Part shown: positions 16,177-24,258 of the stretch, piece by piece | How positions within the stretch are numbered: position 1 is the first letter of the stretch | Layout: every line of letters begins with the position of its first letter | Assembly (NCBI RefSeq): GCF_944387245.1 | Contig: NZ_CALXEE010000018.1 | Span: 1 to 34,621 of the forward strand | Source: an uncultured Intestinimonas sp. | GTDB taxonomy: Bacteria; Bacillota; Clostridia; Oscillospirales; Oscillospiraceae | DNA length: 34,621 bases | Reading direction: 5' to 3' | Made by a program: the position numbers and the translations under genes | Notes under the pieces: generated by a model | Seen by the model: the letters and a program-made list of their open reading frames with translations, nothing else | Database searches by the model: none | Told to the model about the DNA's origin: nothing

Positions 16177-17169
16177 TTACCAGGCCTTTTGGATATACAT
16201 CGGGATTCGTATGGTGTTATTTTCCATATTTCCCATATCGGATGGCTCCTCTCCAACGCCCAGGGTCCGGGCCAGCTGGAAGATGGCCGCCCCGTGGGCA
16301 GAGTAGTCCATGACCACGGTGCCCAGCAGCCTTCCATCCTCCACCGCCTCCAGCCCCTGGGGGGTGCCGTCGATGCCCACGATACTGTGGAAGTCCAACC
16401 CCAGCCGGTCCACCGCGTCGGCGGCCCCCAAGGCCATGTCGTCGTTGTTGCAGAGGATAAGCTCCAGATCCGCCCCCTCCAGCAGCCAGGACTCGGTGAG
16501 GGCATCGGCCTGGCTGCGTTCCCAGTTGGCGATGCCGCTCTCCACCCGCTCCAGCGGGACACCGGCATCCCGCAGAGTCTGGACTGACACTTCGGTGCGG
16601 ATCATGGCGTCCTGGTGGCGGCTCTCCCCTTCCAGCATGGCGTACTGGAGGATGCCGTCTCCGTTTTTGTCCAGGGCAGTGGGGTCGCTCTCCCACAGCT
16701 CCAGCACAATCTGGGCCTGAAGCTGGGCGGACTGCCGGGCGTCAGAGCCCACGTAGTAGACCTTCTCCCAGCTCTCCAGGTCCTCCTGGACCGGTTCCCG
16801 GTTAAAAAAGACCACCGGCACATCGGCTTCCCGGGCCTTGCCGATGACCCGGGCGGCATCGGTTCGGTCCACAAGATTGACGCACAGCACATCATAGCCC
16901 AGAGAGAGAAAGCGGTCAATCTGCTCATTCTGGGTGTTCTGGTTCTCCTGGGCGTCGGACACCGTGAGCTGGACCCGCTCACCGCTCTCCTCGCTCCAGA
17001 CCTGGGCCGCGGCCTCCATGGCCTGGGTCATGTTGGTGATATAGGTGTCCGTCCCCTTGTAGACCGCCACGCCGATGCGCAGGGTCTCCTCCTCTCCGCC
17101 CCCTCTGGGAGCGCAGGCGGTCAGGCACAGCAGCACCGCCGCCAGCAGCGCGCACACTCGTCTTTTCAC
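16177..17169 (-). CDS. Second galactose-type binding lipoprotein, probable sensor partner
   Basis: A 330-residue MglB-like lipoprotein: signal with lipobox LTAC (Cys19), Peripla_BP_4 body, FFNREPVQ near 121, and the calcium loop DKNGDGILQ (167-175) as in MglB. NNDDMALGA is also kept. It starts at GTG 17169 with AAGGAGG 7 bases upstream; the open frame before that has no signal peptide and is not used. It lies 19 bases after another binding-protein gene and downstream of a two-component system, and is parted from the transporter genes by mglB's own promoter. I infer that it binds the same sugar and either feeds the importer or presents sugar to the kinase. Confidence 0.8.
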   Translation of the reverse strand: MKRRVCALLAAVLLCLTACAPRGGGEEETLRIGVAVYKGTDTYITNMTQAMEAAAQVWSEESGERVQLTVSDAQENQNTQNEQIDRFLSLGYDVLCVNLVDRTDAARVIGKAREADVPVVFFNREPVQEDLESWEKVYYVGSDARQSAQLQAQIVLELWESDPTALDKNGDGILQYAMLEGESRHQDAMIRTEVSVQTLRDAGVPLERVESGIANWERSQADALTESWLLEGADLELILCNNDDMALGAADAVDRLGLDFHSIVGIDGTPQGLEAVEDGRLLGTVVMDYSAHGAAIFQLARTLGVGEEPSDMGNMENNTIRIPMYIQKAW

Positions 17170-17188
17170 AGTGCTTCCTCCTTCCGCC

Positions 17189-18094
17189 TTACGCCACCGG
17201 GAACAGGATCTGATCCATAGGATCGGTGAACATATTCTCTGCGGTGACGGTATAGCAGTCCAGGGTCTGGTCCTCCGGCTGCGCCCCGTCCAGGGCCTCC
17301 AGCACACTGAGGAGGCTCAGATAGCCGGCGTCGTAATCGCTCTGGACCACCAGCGCCGCCGCCGTGCCCTCCTCCACGCGGCTCAAGATGCTGTTGGAGG
17401 TGCCAAAGCCGTAGACCGGTCCGCCCCAGGCGCAGAGGGCCTCAGTGGTCCCGGGCTCCAGGGCCACCACGGGCTGGCCGTTGGGCTCGGGCAGCATCTC
17501 GATCGCCGATGCCATCACCGTTCGCCACGCCACCCCCCGTTCCTGGAGCCGTTCCTCCAGACCGCGGCACCGGCGCAGAGCGGTCTCCCCCTCCTGACCG
17601 GTCAGGATCACCGCGCAGGAAGAGGCGCCGCTTTCGGCCACGGCGTCGGCCAGCCGCCGGCCCATCTCCTCCGGGGAGGCCGAGATCGTGCATGTTCCAT
17701 CCACATTGGGCAGGTCGGGTCCCACCACGGTCACAGCCAATCCGGCCGGCGCCTCCTGAAGGGCCGCCGCCAGAGCTTCCCCGTCCACCGGGACCAGAAT
17801 CACACCGTCCAGCTCCCCTTCCCACTCCCGGCGCAGCTGCTCCGCCTGCGCTGTCCCGGCCGGGCCGTCATACCGGAAAACATAGCGCACATCCACATTG
17901 TGCTCCCGGGCCGCCTTATCCACACCCAGGCGGAAGTTCTGCCAATAGGACTCCCCCTCGCCGTCCAGCAGCACGGACACCCGCCGGATCTCCGGCTGTC
18001 CGCTCCCCAGGACGTCCTGGAGGAGCATGACGGCCAGAGCTGCCACCAGCACCAGCAGCACCCCAATAAACACATGGCGCTCATTTTTTCTCAT
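17189..18094 (-). CDS. Membrane-anchored periplasmic-binding-type sensor protein
   Basis: A 301-residue protein with one N-terminal membrane helix (residues 8-26, no lipobox cysteine) and a diverged Peripla_BP_4 fold. Signs are VSVLLDGEGESYWQNFRLGVDKAAREHNVDV near 39, LDGVILVPVDGEALAAAL and a CAVILTGQEGETALRRCRGLEERL segment. The start overlaps the kinase stop as TGATG, with GGAGG 7 bases upstream; ATG 18097 is an alternative but leaves only 4 bases. A binding fold fixed by a signal anchor and made directly from a YesM-type kinase operon fits a co-sensor that passes ligand state to the kinase, as known for the XylFII-LytS-YesN xylose system in Clostridium. Its sugar is inferred to be galactose. 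Confidence 0.7.
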   Translation of the reverse strand: MRKNERHVFIGVLLVLVAALAVMLLQDVLGSGQPEIRRVSVLLDGEGESYWQNFRLGVDKAAREHNVDVRYVFRYDGPAGTAQAEQLRREWEGELDGVILVPVDGEALAAALQEAPAGLAVTVVGPDLPNVDGTCTISASPEEMGRRLADAVAESGASSCAVILTGQEGETALRRCRGLEERLQERGVAWRTVMASAIEMLPEPNGQPVVALEPGTTEALCAWGGPVYGFGTSNSILSRVEEGTAAALVVQSDYDAGYLSLLSVLEALDGAQPEDQTLDCYTVTAENMFTDPMDQILFPVA

Positions 18095-19893
18095 CATGTG
18101 TCCTCCATTTCCCCGTAGGGCACGGCCGGCAGATGCAGGGTGACCACTGTCCCTTCGTCGGGCTCCGACTGGATGGTGACGCCGTACTCCGCTCCAAAGT
18201 AGAGGCGGATGCGCTCCTGGACATTCCTGAGCCCGATGCCGGACCCCCGTTTGCTGCCCGTCTGGGCTCCTGGCTGGGGAGACGCCGTGAGCAACCGCTC
18301 CACCACGTCGGGGGGCATCCCCAGGCCGTTGTCCGAGACGGTGATGGTCAGGTCTTTTCCGTCGGTTTCCGCCCGGATATCGATGAGGCCGTCCCCGTCC
18401 ATGAAGTCCATGGAGTGGTAGATGGCGTTCTCCACGATGGGCTGCACCACCAGCTTGATGGTGGTGAGGTTGGCCGCCTCCTCCGGACACGTGATCTGAT
18501 AGTGGAACTTGTTCTTGTAACGCATCTCCTGGATGAGGAGGTAGTTGCGCACATGTTCCAGCTCGTCCCGGACGGGGATGATGTTGCGCCCCTTGGAGAG
18601 GCTGATGCGGAAGAACCGTGCCAGGGCGGTGACCACCCGGATGGCGTCCTCCCGCTGGCCGTTCTCGATCATCCACACGATGATGTCCAGGGTATTGTAG
18701 AGGAAGTGGGGGTTGATCTGGGCCTGGAGAGCGTTGAGCTCGCTCTTCTGCTTGGCCTCATGCTCCCGGACCATGTCGGCGGTGAGCTGGCGCAGTCGGT
18801 CCACCATGTTCTGGATGGCCGTCCCCAGCTCCCGGGTCTCGGCGGTGCCCCCCACATAGATGGTGGGGTGCTCCGCCCCCTCTTCTACTTCACCCACCGA
18901 CTCCCGCAGCCGCCGCAGAGGCTCAGTAATCTTCCGGGAGAGAAGCACATTCATAAGGATAAGCAGCTCCACATAGGCGCAGATGATGACCACCAGGAAG
19001 GGGAGCGTCTGCTGGAGGCTCATGGTAAAGCCGGGGCGCTCCACCACGCCCACCACCTTCCAACCGGTGTAACCCACGCTCTGGACGATCACGGAGCGGC
19101 GGCTGCCCTCCCACTCCTCGACATAGATGCCGTCCGCCCGGGCGGCGGCCTGAATGCTGTTTTCCCGCACCCGGCCTGTGGCGATGAGGGTGCGCTCCGG
19201 GTGGTAGATCAGATTGCCCGCCCCGTCCACCAGATAGACATAGCCGCTGCCGGAGAGCTTCACGCTCTGGAAGAGAGCGGTGAGTGCGCTGTACTTCAGA
19301 TCAATGAGAAGGACGCCCAGCTGGGTGCCGCCCCCTCGGGTGAGCTCCACAGCGCAGGAAAGGGAAATCACCCACTTATAGTTGCCCGCCCCGTCGGCAA
19401 AGAGGGTCTGGATGGCGGGCACCCCGAAGTGGAGATTTTCCGTCTGGGACATGGCTGCGGTGAACCACGCCTCTCCCGTCACATCCACGTCATCCTTTAC
19501 CTTGGCCGCCGGAGCGGTGGCCACCAGCTCCCCGTTTCCAGTAAAAAGAGCCACATTTTCCACGTAGTCGCTGTATGTGTCGTAGAGGAGCCGGATCTCA
19601 TCTCCCACCCCCTCCCGCTCCAGGTCGGTATTTTTCACCACATTATAGCAGATGGAGTCGGAGAGGCGGATCATGTCTCTCAAATAGGTGCTCAGAGACT
19701 GGTTGACCTGGCTGACCAAAATCTGGTTTTCCTCCTGGATGGCGTCATCCATCTGCCGGGAGAACCGGGCATACAGGGTCAGGCAGGTGAGCAGCACCGC
19801 CACCAGAGCGCTGACGGTAAAGGAGGCGAACATCACATACCGGATGCTGCCCCTGGAAAACCGGAGCTGGAGCCGTTTTGTCATCTCTCCCAC
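18094..19893 (-). CDS. YesM/LytS-type sensor histidine kinase
   Basis: A 599-residue membrane kinase. Membrane helices lie near 18-41 and 293-318, enclosing a large extracytoplasmic dCache-like region (45-290). A HAMP segment follows (320-375). The His_kinase domain has the phosphoacceptor His396 in QINPHFLYNTL. The ATPase domain has N-box NAIYHS (Asn489), DNGLGM (521-526) and GSGIGL (550-555). This is the class that works with AraC-type YesN regulators. It starts at GTG 19893 with AGGAGG 5 bases before; an in-frame ATG is at 19884. The gene follows the regulator gene after a 335-base gap with an attenuator, and overlaps the next binding-protein gene. Confidence 0.93.
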   Translation of the reverse strand: MGEMTKRLQLRFSRGSIRYVMFASFTVSALVAVLLTCLTLYARFSRQMDDAIQEENQILVSQVNQSLSTYLRDMIRLSDSICYNVVKNTDLEREGVGDEIRLLYDTYSDYVENVALFTGNGELVATAPAAKVKDDVDVTGEAWFTAAMSQTENLHFGVPAIQTLFADGAGNYKWVISLSCAVELTRGGGTQLGVLLIDLKYSALTALFQSVKLSGSGYVYLVDGAGNLIYHPERTLIATGRVRENSIQAAARADGIYVEEWEGSRRSVIVQSVGYTGWKVVGVVERPGFTMSLQQTLPFLVVIICAYVELLILMNVLLSRKITEPLRRLRESVGEVEEGAEHPTIYVGGTAETRELGTAIQNMVDRLRQLTADMVREHEAKQKSELNALQAQINPHFLYNTLDIIVWMIENGQREDAIRVVTALARFFRISLSKGRNIIPVRDELEHVRNYLLIQEMRYKNKFHYQITCPEEAANLTTIKLVVQPIVENAIYHSMDFMDGDGLIDIRAETDGKDLTITVSDNGLGMPPDVVERLLTASPQPGAQTGSKRGSGIGLRNVQERIRLYFGAEYGVTIQSEPDEGTVVTLHLPAVPYGEMEDT

Positions 19894-19936
19894 ACCATTG
19901 CCTCCTTTTGTTGTCTACACTGCCCGTTGTGGAAAA

Positions 19937-19986
19937 GGGCGGCCGCCATCCCGGCGGCTCACCGCGCCGGCACCAGGCGACCGCCC
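19937..19986 (-). terminator. Attenuator between response regulator and kinase
   Basis: On the minus strand, arms 19976-19986 and 19937-19947 form an 11-bp stem with one G-T pair. An inner 6-bp CCGGCG/CGCCGG stem sits in the loop, and a short TTTT follows. It comes 14 bases after the stop codon of the duplicated regulator tail, and was probably the original end-of-gene hairpin. Confidence 0.6.
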
Positions 19987-19999
19987 CTTCGGAGCATCT

Positions 20000-20078
20000 C
20001 TACTTGCGGAATTGTGACGGTGACACGCCGAACCGCTTTTTGAACACGTAACTAAAGTAATTGGGCTCGTCATAGCCC
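20000..20078 (-). repeat. Duplicated 3' end of response-regulator gene (distal copy)
   Basis: This 79-bp stretch repeats 20229-20307 in direct orientation with 3 mismatches (20015/20244, 20036/20265, 20039/20268). It encodes the last 25 residues GYDEPNYFSYVFKKRF...SPSQFRK and the same TAG stop. All three differences are at third codon positions and silent. It has no start codon and no link to an upstream frame of its own, so it is a gene-end remnant lying 150 bases past the real stop. The repeat ends exactly at the stop codon on one side. Confidence 0.95.
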
Positions 20079-20228
20079 GCCCCGGAAACGGCTCCGCCCT
20101 TTCCGGGGGCCCCACTCCTTCTCTTCCTCGGCGGAAGTGAATTCCGCCTGCGGCAAGGTTTTGCCCGAGTGCAAAACGCTTGGACGCGGATGACCCGCGT
20201 CCCCCCTCCGGCGGTGCCAAAAGGTGGG
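20079..20228 (-). other. Structured non-coding element between the two gene-end copies
   Basis: A 150-base block with a row of hairpins: 20080-20088/20100-20108 (9 bp), 20130-20136/20142-20148 (7 bp around loop GTGAA), 20158-20164/20171-20177 (7 bp; alternative 20152-20156/20161-20165) and 20182-20189/20195-20202 (8 bp). No open frame with a ribosome site is present. It shares its order of hairpins and the core GAAGTGAATTCCGCC with the block at 34409-34544. It does not resemble a group I or II intron, a tRNA or a known riboswitch that I can recognise. Confidence 0.7.
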
Positions 20229-21809
20229 CTACTTGCGGAATTGCGACGGTGACACGCCGAACCGTTTCTTGAACACGTAACTAAAGTAATTGGGCTCGTC
20301 ATAGCCCACCTTTTCCGCCACCATATAGGTCTTGTCATCGGTGGTACGCAGCAGCTCCACCGCGTGCTCCATACGCACATCGGTGAGGTACTGGACGTAG
20401 CTCCGCCCCGTCTCCTGCTTGAAGATGGTGGAGAAATAGGACTGACTGATGTGCAGATGGTCACAAATCCGGTCTACCGACAGCCCGGAGTCTGGATAGT
20501 TTTCCCGGATGTACCGCTCCGCCTCCTCCACCAGCCGCTTGGCGGTGGAGACCCGACGCTGGTCCATACAGCCGCTCATGTTGAGGCACACCGACAGCAG
20601 CCAGGCCCGGAGCTCCTCCATCGGGGTATCCTCGGCAAGAAGTGCCAACCACGTCCCTCTGGGCCCCAGCATGGCCTCCTCCCCCAGCCGGCAACGCTGG
20701 ATCACAGGCAGCAGGGTCCCCAGCATGCCGATGGCCCTGGACTGGTCGCTCCACTCCCCGTCTCCTTCGGCCAGGAGCTTGTCCACCATGGCGGCGATCT
20801 GCTCCTGAGAGCCAAACTTGATGACGGAAAGCAGCTGCTGTTCTCTGTGGCTGTCCCCCTCCGGCACAGTCCGGTCCAGGCGCTCCATGTCCTGGATGTA
20901 GATGGGTTTGCCGATGCCCACCACCGCCCGGTATTCCAGAGCGGCCCGGGCCTCGCCGCAGGACCGGCACAGCTCCTCCAGCTTCTGATAGGGACGGCCG
21001 ATTCCCACCGTCAGGGTGACGCCCAGGATGCGCTCGCACTCCGTACACACCTCACCCAGAATGCGCATGAGGCTCTCCACCGGGTCCCGCTCCCAGGCGG
21101 TGGCGATCAAGATGGAGGAGACTCCAAGCACAATCTCACTCTGACAGCGGTCCCGAAGGGCGTCGGTGAGCATCTGCTGCACCGACACCGGCACCAGCTC
21201 GGCGCTGAGGGCGGGCCGGTGCTCGCCGCCGTGGACGATGTCGCACACCGCCGCCACCTTGTACGCTCCCTCCCGCACGGTGAGGGCAAACCGCTCCGCC
21301 TGGGCCTCCAACACCCGGGACTCCATGGGGCCACGCATGAGGTCCTGGAGAAATTTCTCCCGCAGCAGGGGCAGGCTCTCCTGATAGGCCTGGGTGAGCC
21401 GGCTGATGTTCCGCCGCTGTTCGATCTCCTCATCCAGCACCTTCCGCACCCGGTCCAGAATGGCGGTGAGCTCGGCGGCATTCACCGGCTTGAGCACATA
21501 TTCCACCACGTTGAGCTTGATGGCCTCCTTGGCGTACTCAAACTCGTCGAAGCCGGAAAAGACGATCAGCTTCAGATTGGGCTTGCGCCGGGAGAGCTCC
21601 GCCCCCAGCTCCAGCCCGTCCATAAAGGGCATCTTGATATCGGTGAGGACCACGTCCAGGTCCAAGGTCTCCGCCTTCTCCAGGGCGTCCCGGCCATTTT
21701 CCGCATCGGCTACGATCTCGAAGCCCACGGCCCTCCAGTCGATTGTTCTGGCGATGGCCTGCCGCACCTCGGCCTCATCGTCCACGATCATGATTTTGTA
21801 GAGCCCCAC
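20229..21809 (-). CDS. YesN-type AraC-family response regulator
   Basis: A 526-residue regulator. The receiver domain (1-125) has acidic pair D10-D11, phosphoacceptor Asp57 (VLTDIKMP) and Lys107 (LKPVNA). A long middle region of about 300 residues is usual for YesN proteins. The C-terminal AraC domain (about 430-526) has two helix-turn-helix units, RICDHLHISQSYFSTIFKQETG and MVAEKVGYDEPNYFSYVFKKRFGVSPSQFRK. It starts at GTG 21809 with AAGGAGG 7 bases before, 21 bases after the galM stop, so it belongs to the galK-galM transcript. It should be phosphorylated by the adjacent kinase and switch on sugar uptake genes. Its last 25 codons recur downstream at 20000-20078. Confidence 0.93.
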   Translation of the reverse strand: MGLYKIMIVDDEAEVRQAIARTIDWRAVGFEIVADAENGRDALEKAETLDLDVVLTDIKMPFMDGLELGAELSRRKPNLKLIVFSGFDEFEYAKEAIKLNVVEYVLKPVNAAELTAILDRVRKVLDEEIEQRRNISRLTQAYQESLPLLREKFLQDLMRGPMESRVLEAQAERFALTVREGAYKVAAVCDIVHGGEHRPALSAELVPVSVQQMLTDALRDRCQSEIVLGVSSILIATAWERDPVESLMRILGEVCTECERILGVTLTVGIGRPYQKLEELCRSCGEARAALEYRAVVGIGKPIYIQDMERLDRTVPEGDSHREQQLLSVIKFGSQEQIAAMVDKLLAEGDGEWSDQSRAIGMLGTLLPVIQRCRLGEEAMLGPRGTWLALLAEDTPMEELRAWLLSVCLNMSGCMDQRRVSTAKRLVEEAERYIRENYPDSGLSVDRICDHLHISQSYFSTIFKQETGRSYVQYLTDVRMEHAVELLRTTDDKTYMVAEKVGYDEPNYFSYVFKKRFGVSPSQFRK

Positions 21810-21830
21810 CGGGACACCTCCTTGTGCCGC

Positions 21831-22868
21831 TCAGTCGTGCCCGAAGGCAAAAATGATCTCCTGATAATACTGCTCCCCTGCCCGCAGCACAACGGAGGGA
21901 AAGCCGGGCTGGTTTATGGCATTGGGAAAGCCCTGGGCCTCCATGGCCACACCGCAGCGGGGCGCATACCGTGCCCCTCCCTTTCCTGCCGTCTCCGGCA
22001 GGAAGTTGCCGGTGTAGACCTGAAGTCCCGGCTGGGTGGTGGAGAGCGCCATGGTAATGCCGCTCTCCGGCGCGGTGAGCACCGCCGCCCGGCGCAGGCC
22101 GGTCCCCCGCAGGACCCAGTTGTGGTCGTAGCCGCCACCCTGGCGGATCTGTGGGTGGTCGGCATCCCAACCGGCCTCCAGGGACCGGGCGGTCCGAAGA
22201 TCAAAGGGGGTCCCCACCACCGAGGCGATGGTGCCGTTGGGGCAGTTGTCCGCCCCCAGCTCGGTGAAAGCGATGGCGTCAATGGAAAGGGTGTGGCTCC
22301 CCACGCTGCCGGCGCCGTGGCCGTTCAGGTTCCAGTAGGCGTGGCTGGTGAGGTTCACCACCGTGTCGGCGTCGCTCTCCCCCTCCAGCACCAGCCGGAG
22401 GGCGTTGTCCTCCGTCAGGGTATAGCTCACCCGGACTTTCAGGGTGCCGGGATAACCCTCCTCCCCGTCGGGGGAGGTTCGCGAAAAGACCACTGTATCC
22501 CCTTCGACACTGTGGTCCCACACATATTGATCGAAGCCCCGGTTCCCGCCGTGGAGGTGGTTGGGGCGCTCATTGGCCTGGAGCACATATTCCCGGCCGT
22601 CCAGGGTGAACCGGGCGTCCCGGATGCGGTTGGCACACCGGCCCACCAGGGCGCCCAGATAGCCCTGGTGATTCTCCTGGTACTCTGCCATAGTATCAAA
22701 GCCCAGGCACACATCCCGGAGGGTTCCGGTGCGGTCGGGGACGGCCACTGCCCGGAGCATGCAGCCGTAGTCCAGCACCTCCACCCAGGCGCCGGAGGCG
22801 TTCTCCAGGCGGAAACAGGTCACTGGAGCACCGTCAGCGGCGGTGCCAAAGGGTCTGGTGGTAATCAT
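21831..22868 (-). CDS. galM: Aldose 1-epimerase (mutarotase)
   Basis: A 345-residue enzyme that interconverts alpha and beta anomers of galactose, giving GalK its alpha-D-galactose substrate. Catalytic acid His176 lies in NLTSHAYWNLNG and catalytic base Glu310 in VAMEAQGFPNAIN; sugar-binding residues appear in NHLHGG (103-108) and GYDHN (Asp248). Length fits the family. The ATG overlaps the galK stop by 4 bases (ATGA), which shows tight coupling, and the regulator gene follows 21 bases later. Confidence 0.95.
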   Translation of the reverse strand: MITTRPFGTAADGAPVTCFRLENASGAWVEVLDYGCMLRAVAVPDRTGTLRDVCLGFDTMAEYQENHQGYLGALVGRCANRIRDARFTLDGREYVLQANERPNHLHGGNRGFDQYVWDHSVEGDTVVFSRTSPDGEEGYPGTLKVRVSYTLTEDNALRLVLEGESDADTVVNLTSHAYWNLNGHGAGSVGSHTLSIDAIAFTELGADNCPNGTIASVVGTPFDLRTARSLEAGWDADHPQIRQGGGYDHNWVLRGTGLRRAAVLTAPESGITMALSTTQPGLQVYTGNFLPETAGKGGARYAPRCGVAMEAQGFPNAINQPGFPSVVLRAGEQYYQEIIFAFGHD

Positions 22869-24154
22869 GCCTGCTCCTCCACCGTCACCTTGATGCCGCC
22901 CGCCGGACGAACCGACAGGTCATGGCAGGTCCCGGCGCCAAAGACGGCCTCCATCTTCTGTCGGAACGTCTCCAGCTGTCCCATGGGTACGAAGGCCTGG
23001 ACAGTTCCGGCAAAGCCGCCGCCATGGACTCGCCAGGCGCCGTCCTGCTCCAGCAGCCGCCGGCAAAGGGCCAGGGCCAGGGAGAGGCTGCGCTCCGAAG
23101 GGTCGCCGGAGGGGTAGATGTTCTGCAAAAGGTCCATGGAAGAGGTGCCGGAGTCCCGCACCAGGGCCAGGAACCGCTGGAAATCCCCCTTCCGCAGGGC
23201 ATCGGCCTGGTCCAGCACCCGCTGGTTGTCGCCGTAGAAGTGCATGGCCCGCAGAAGGGCCCGGTCGGGCACCTTGCCCCGGAACTCACCCAGTCGGGCG
23301 TAGAACTCCGCGGGGTCAGTTTCACCCAGCACTTCCTTGCCCATCAGCTTGGCCACGGAGCGCATCTCCTGGGGGATGGCGGCGTACTCGTCAGTGAGAT
23401 TGGCGTGGCTTCCGCCGGCGTCGATGAGGCACAGGGCATAGCCGTGGTCGGCAGGGACGCAGGGGATGGACTCCACCACCGGGGAGGCGGGGTCGGCAAA
23501 GTCCATGAGGCAGAAGTCGCCCACGGCGGAGGCACACTGGTCCATGAGGCCGCAGGGCTTGCCGAAGTAGGTGTTTTCAGCAAACTGCCCCACCTTGGCG
23601 ATGAGGACAGGGGTGGCCCGGCCATTGTTGTAGAGGCCGCTGAGGATGGTGCCCACCAGCACCTCGTAAGCGGCAGAGGAGGAGAGCCCGGAGCCGGGCA
23701 GCACATCGGAGCTCACATAGGCATCAAAGCCGCCGAAGCGCAGGTCCAGCTCATAGAACCGGGCAGCGATGCCCCGGATCAGGGCGGCGGTGGTGCCTTT
23801 CTCCTCGGGGACGATCTCCAGCTTCTCCAGATTGATGCGCTCCTCGCCGTGGCCCTCGGAGTAGATCCGGATGACGTTGCGGTCGTTTTTAGCCACCACC
23901 GCCACCGCATCCAGCGTGACAGCCGCCGCCAGGACCCGGCCCCGCTGGTGGTCGGTGTGGTTACCGCCGATCTCACTGCGGCCGGGGGCAGAGTATAGCT
24001 CCACCACGTGCTCTTCGCCAAAGCGCTCGGCAAAGGCGTTGACAATGTGCAGATACCGCTCCCGCTGGCCCTCCCAGCGGCCGGGATACAGCTTTCGGAA
24101 GGTCTCGTCGTACGCGCCGGCGTCCAGCACCTGTCTCAATTCACGGATATTCAT
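22865..24154 (-). CDS. galK: Galactokinase family protein
   Basis: A 429-residue GHMP kinase expected to make galactose-1-phosphate from galactose and ATP. The galactokinase signature appears as PGRSEIGGNHTDHQRG (57-72), a variant of the usual GRVNLIGEHTDY. The ATP loop is VLPGSGLSSSAAYE (151-164), and the C-terminal GHMP motif is RVHGGGFAGTVQAFVP. The altered signature is seen in a clostridial branch, so the exact sugar has some doubt, but pairing with galM and mgl genes supports galactose. It heads the operon under a promoter at 24214-24242. No galT, galE or UTP-hexose transferase lies in the window. Confidence 0.88.
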   Translation of the reverse strand: MNIRELRQVLDAGAYDETFRKLYPGRWEGQRERYLHIVNAFAERFGEEHVVELYSAPGRSEIGGNHTDHQRGRVLAAAVTLDAVAVVAKNDRNVIRIYSEGHGEERINLEKLEIVPEEKGTTAALIRGIAARFYELDLRFGGFDAYVSSDVLPGSGLSSSAAYEVLVGTILSGLYNNGRATPVLIAKVGQFAENTYFGKPCGLMDQCASAVGDFCLMDFADPASPVVESIPCVPADHGYALCLIDAGGSHANLTDEYAAIPQEMRSVAKLMGKEVLGETDPAEFYARLGEFRGKVPDRALLRAMHFYGDNQRVLDQADALRKGDFQRFLALVRDSGTSSMDLLQNIYPSGDPSERSLSLALALCRRLLEQDGAWRVHGGGFAGTVQAFVPMGQLETFRQKMEAVFGAGTCHDLSVRPAGGIKVTVEEQA

Positions 24155-24213
24155 GTATTCTCCGCTCCTCTCGGACTTTTCTCCGGGCTCTACCCGGCCC
24201 GTTTATCACTGAT

Positions 24214-24242
24214 ATTTTACCCTTTTTTGCCCATGCAGGCAA
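24214..24242 (-). promoter_or_regulatory. Promoter of galK-galM-regulator operon
   Basis: On the minus strand TTGCCT (24237-24242) and TAAAAT (24214-24219) are 17 bases apart. Start would be near 24207, leaving a leader of about 50 bases that holds a small hairpin (24183-24197, CCGGG/CCCGG). It lies in the 104-base gap after nagA. Confidence 0.6.
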
Positions 24243-24258
24243 GACACATTTTGCTCCC

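Noticed and set aside
16177-17307. Longer N-terminal extension for the MglB-like lipoprotein
   Set aside because: The upstream codons overlap the previous gene in another frame, while GTG 17169 has AAGGAGG and begins a proper lipoprotein signal.
20000-20307. Diversity-generating retroelement (template and variable repeats)
   Set aside because: The two copies differ at only three silent positions, with no adenine-specific pattern, and no reverse transcriptase is in the window.
20079-20307. Group I or group II self-splicing intron
   Set aside because: At 229 and 204 bp the units are too small, and I see no domain V-like hairpin, no guanosine-binding core and no encoded maturase.
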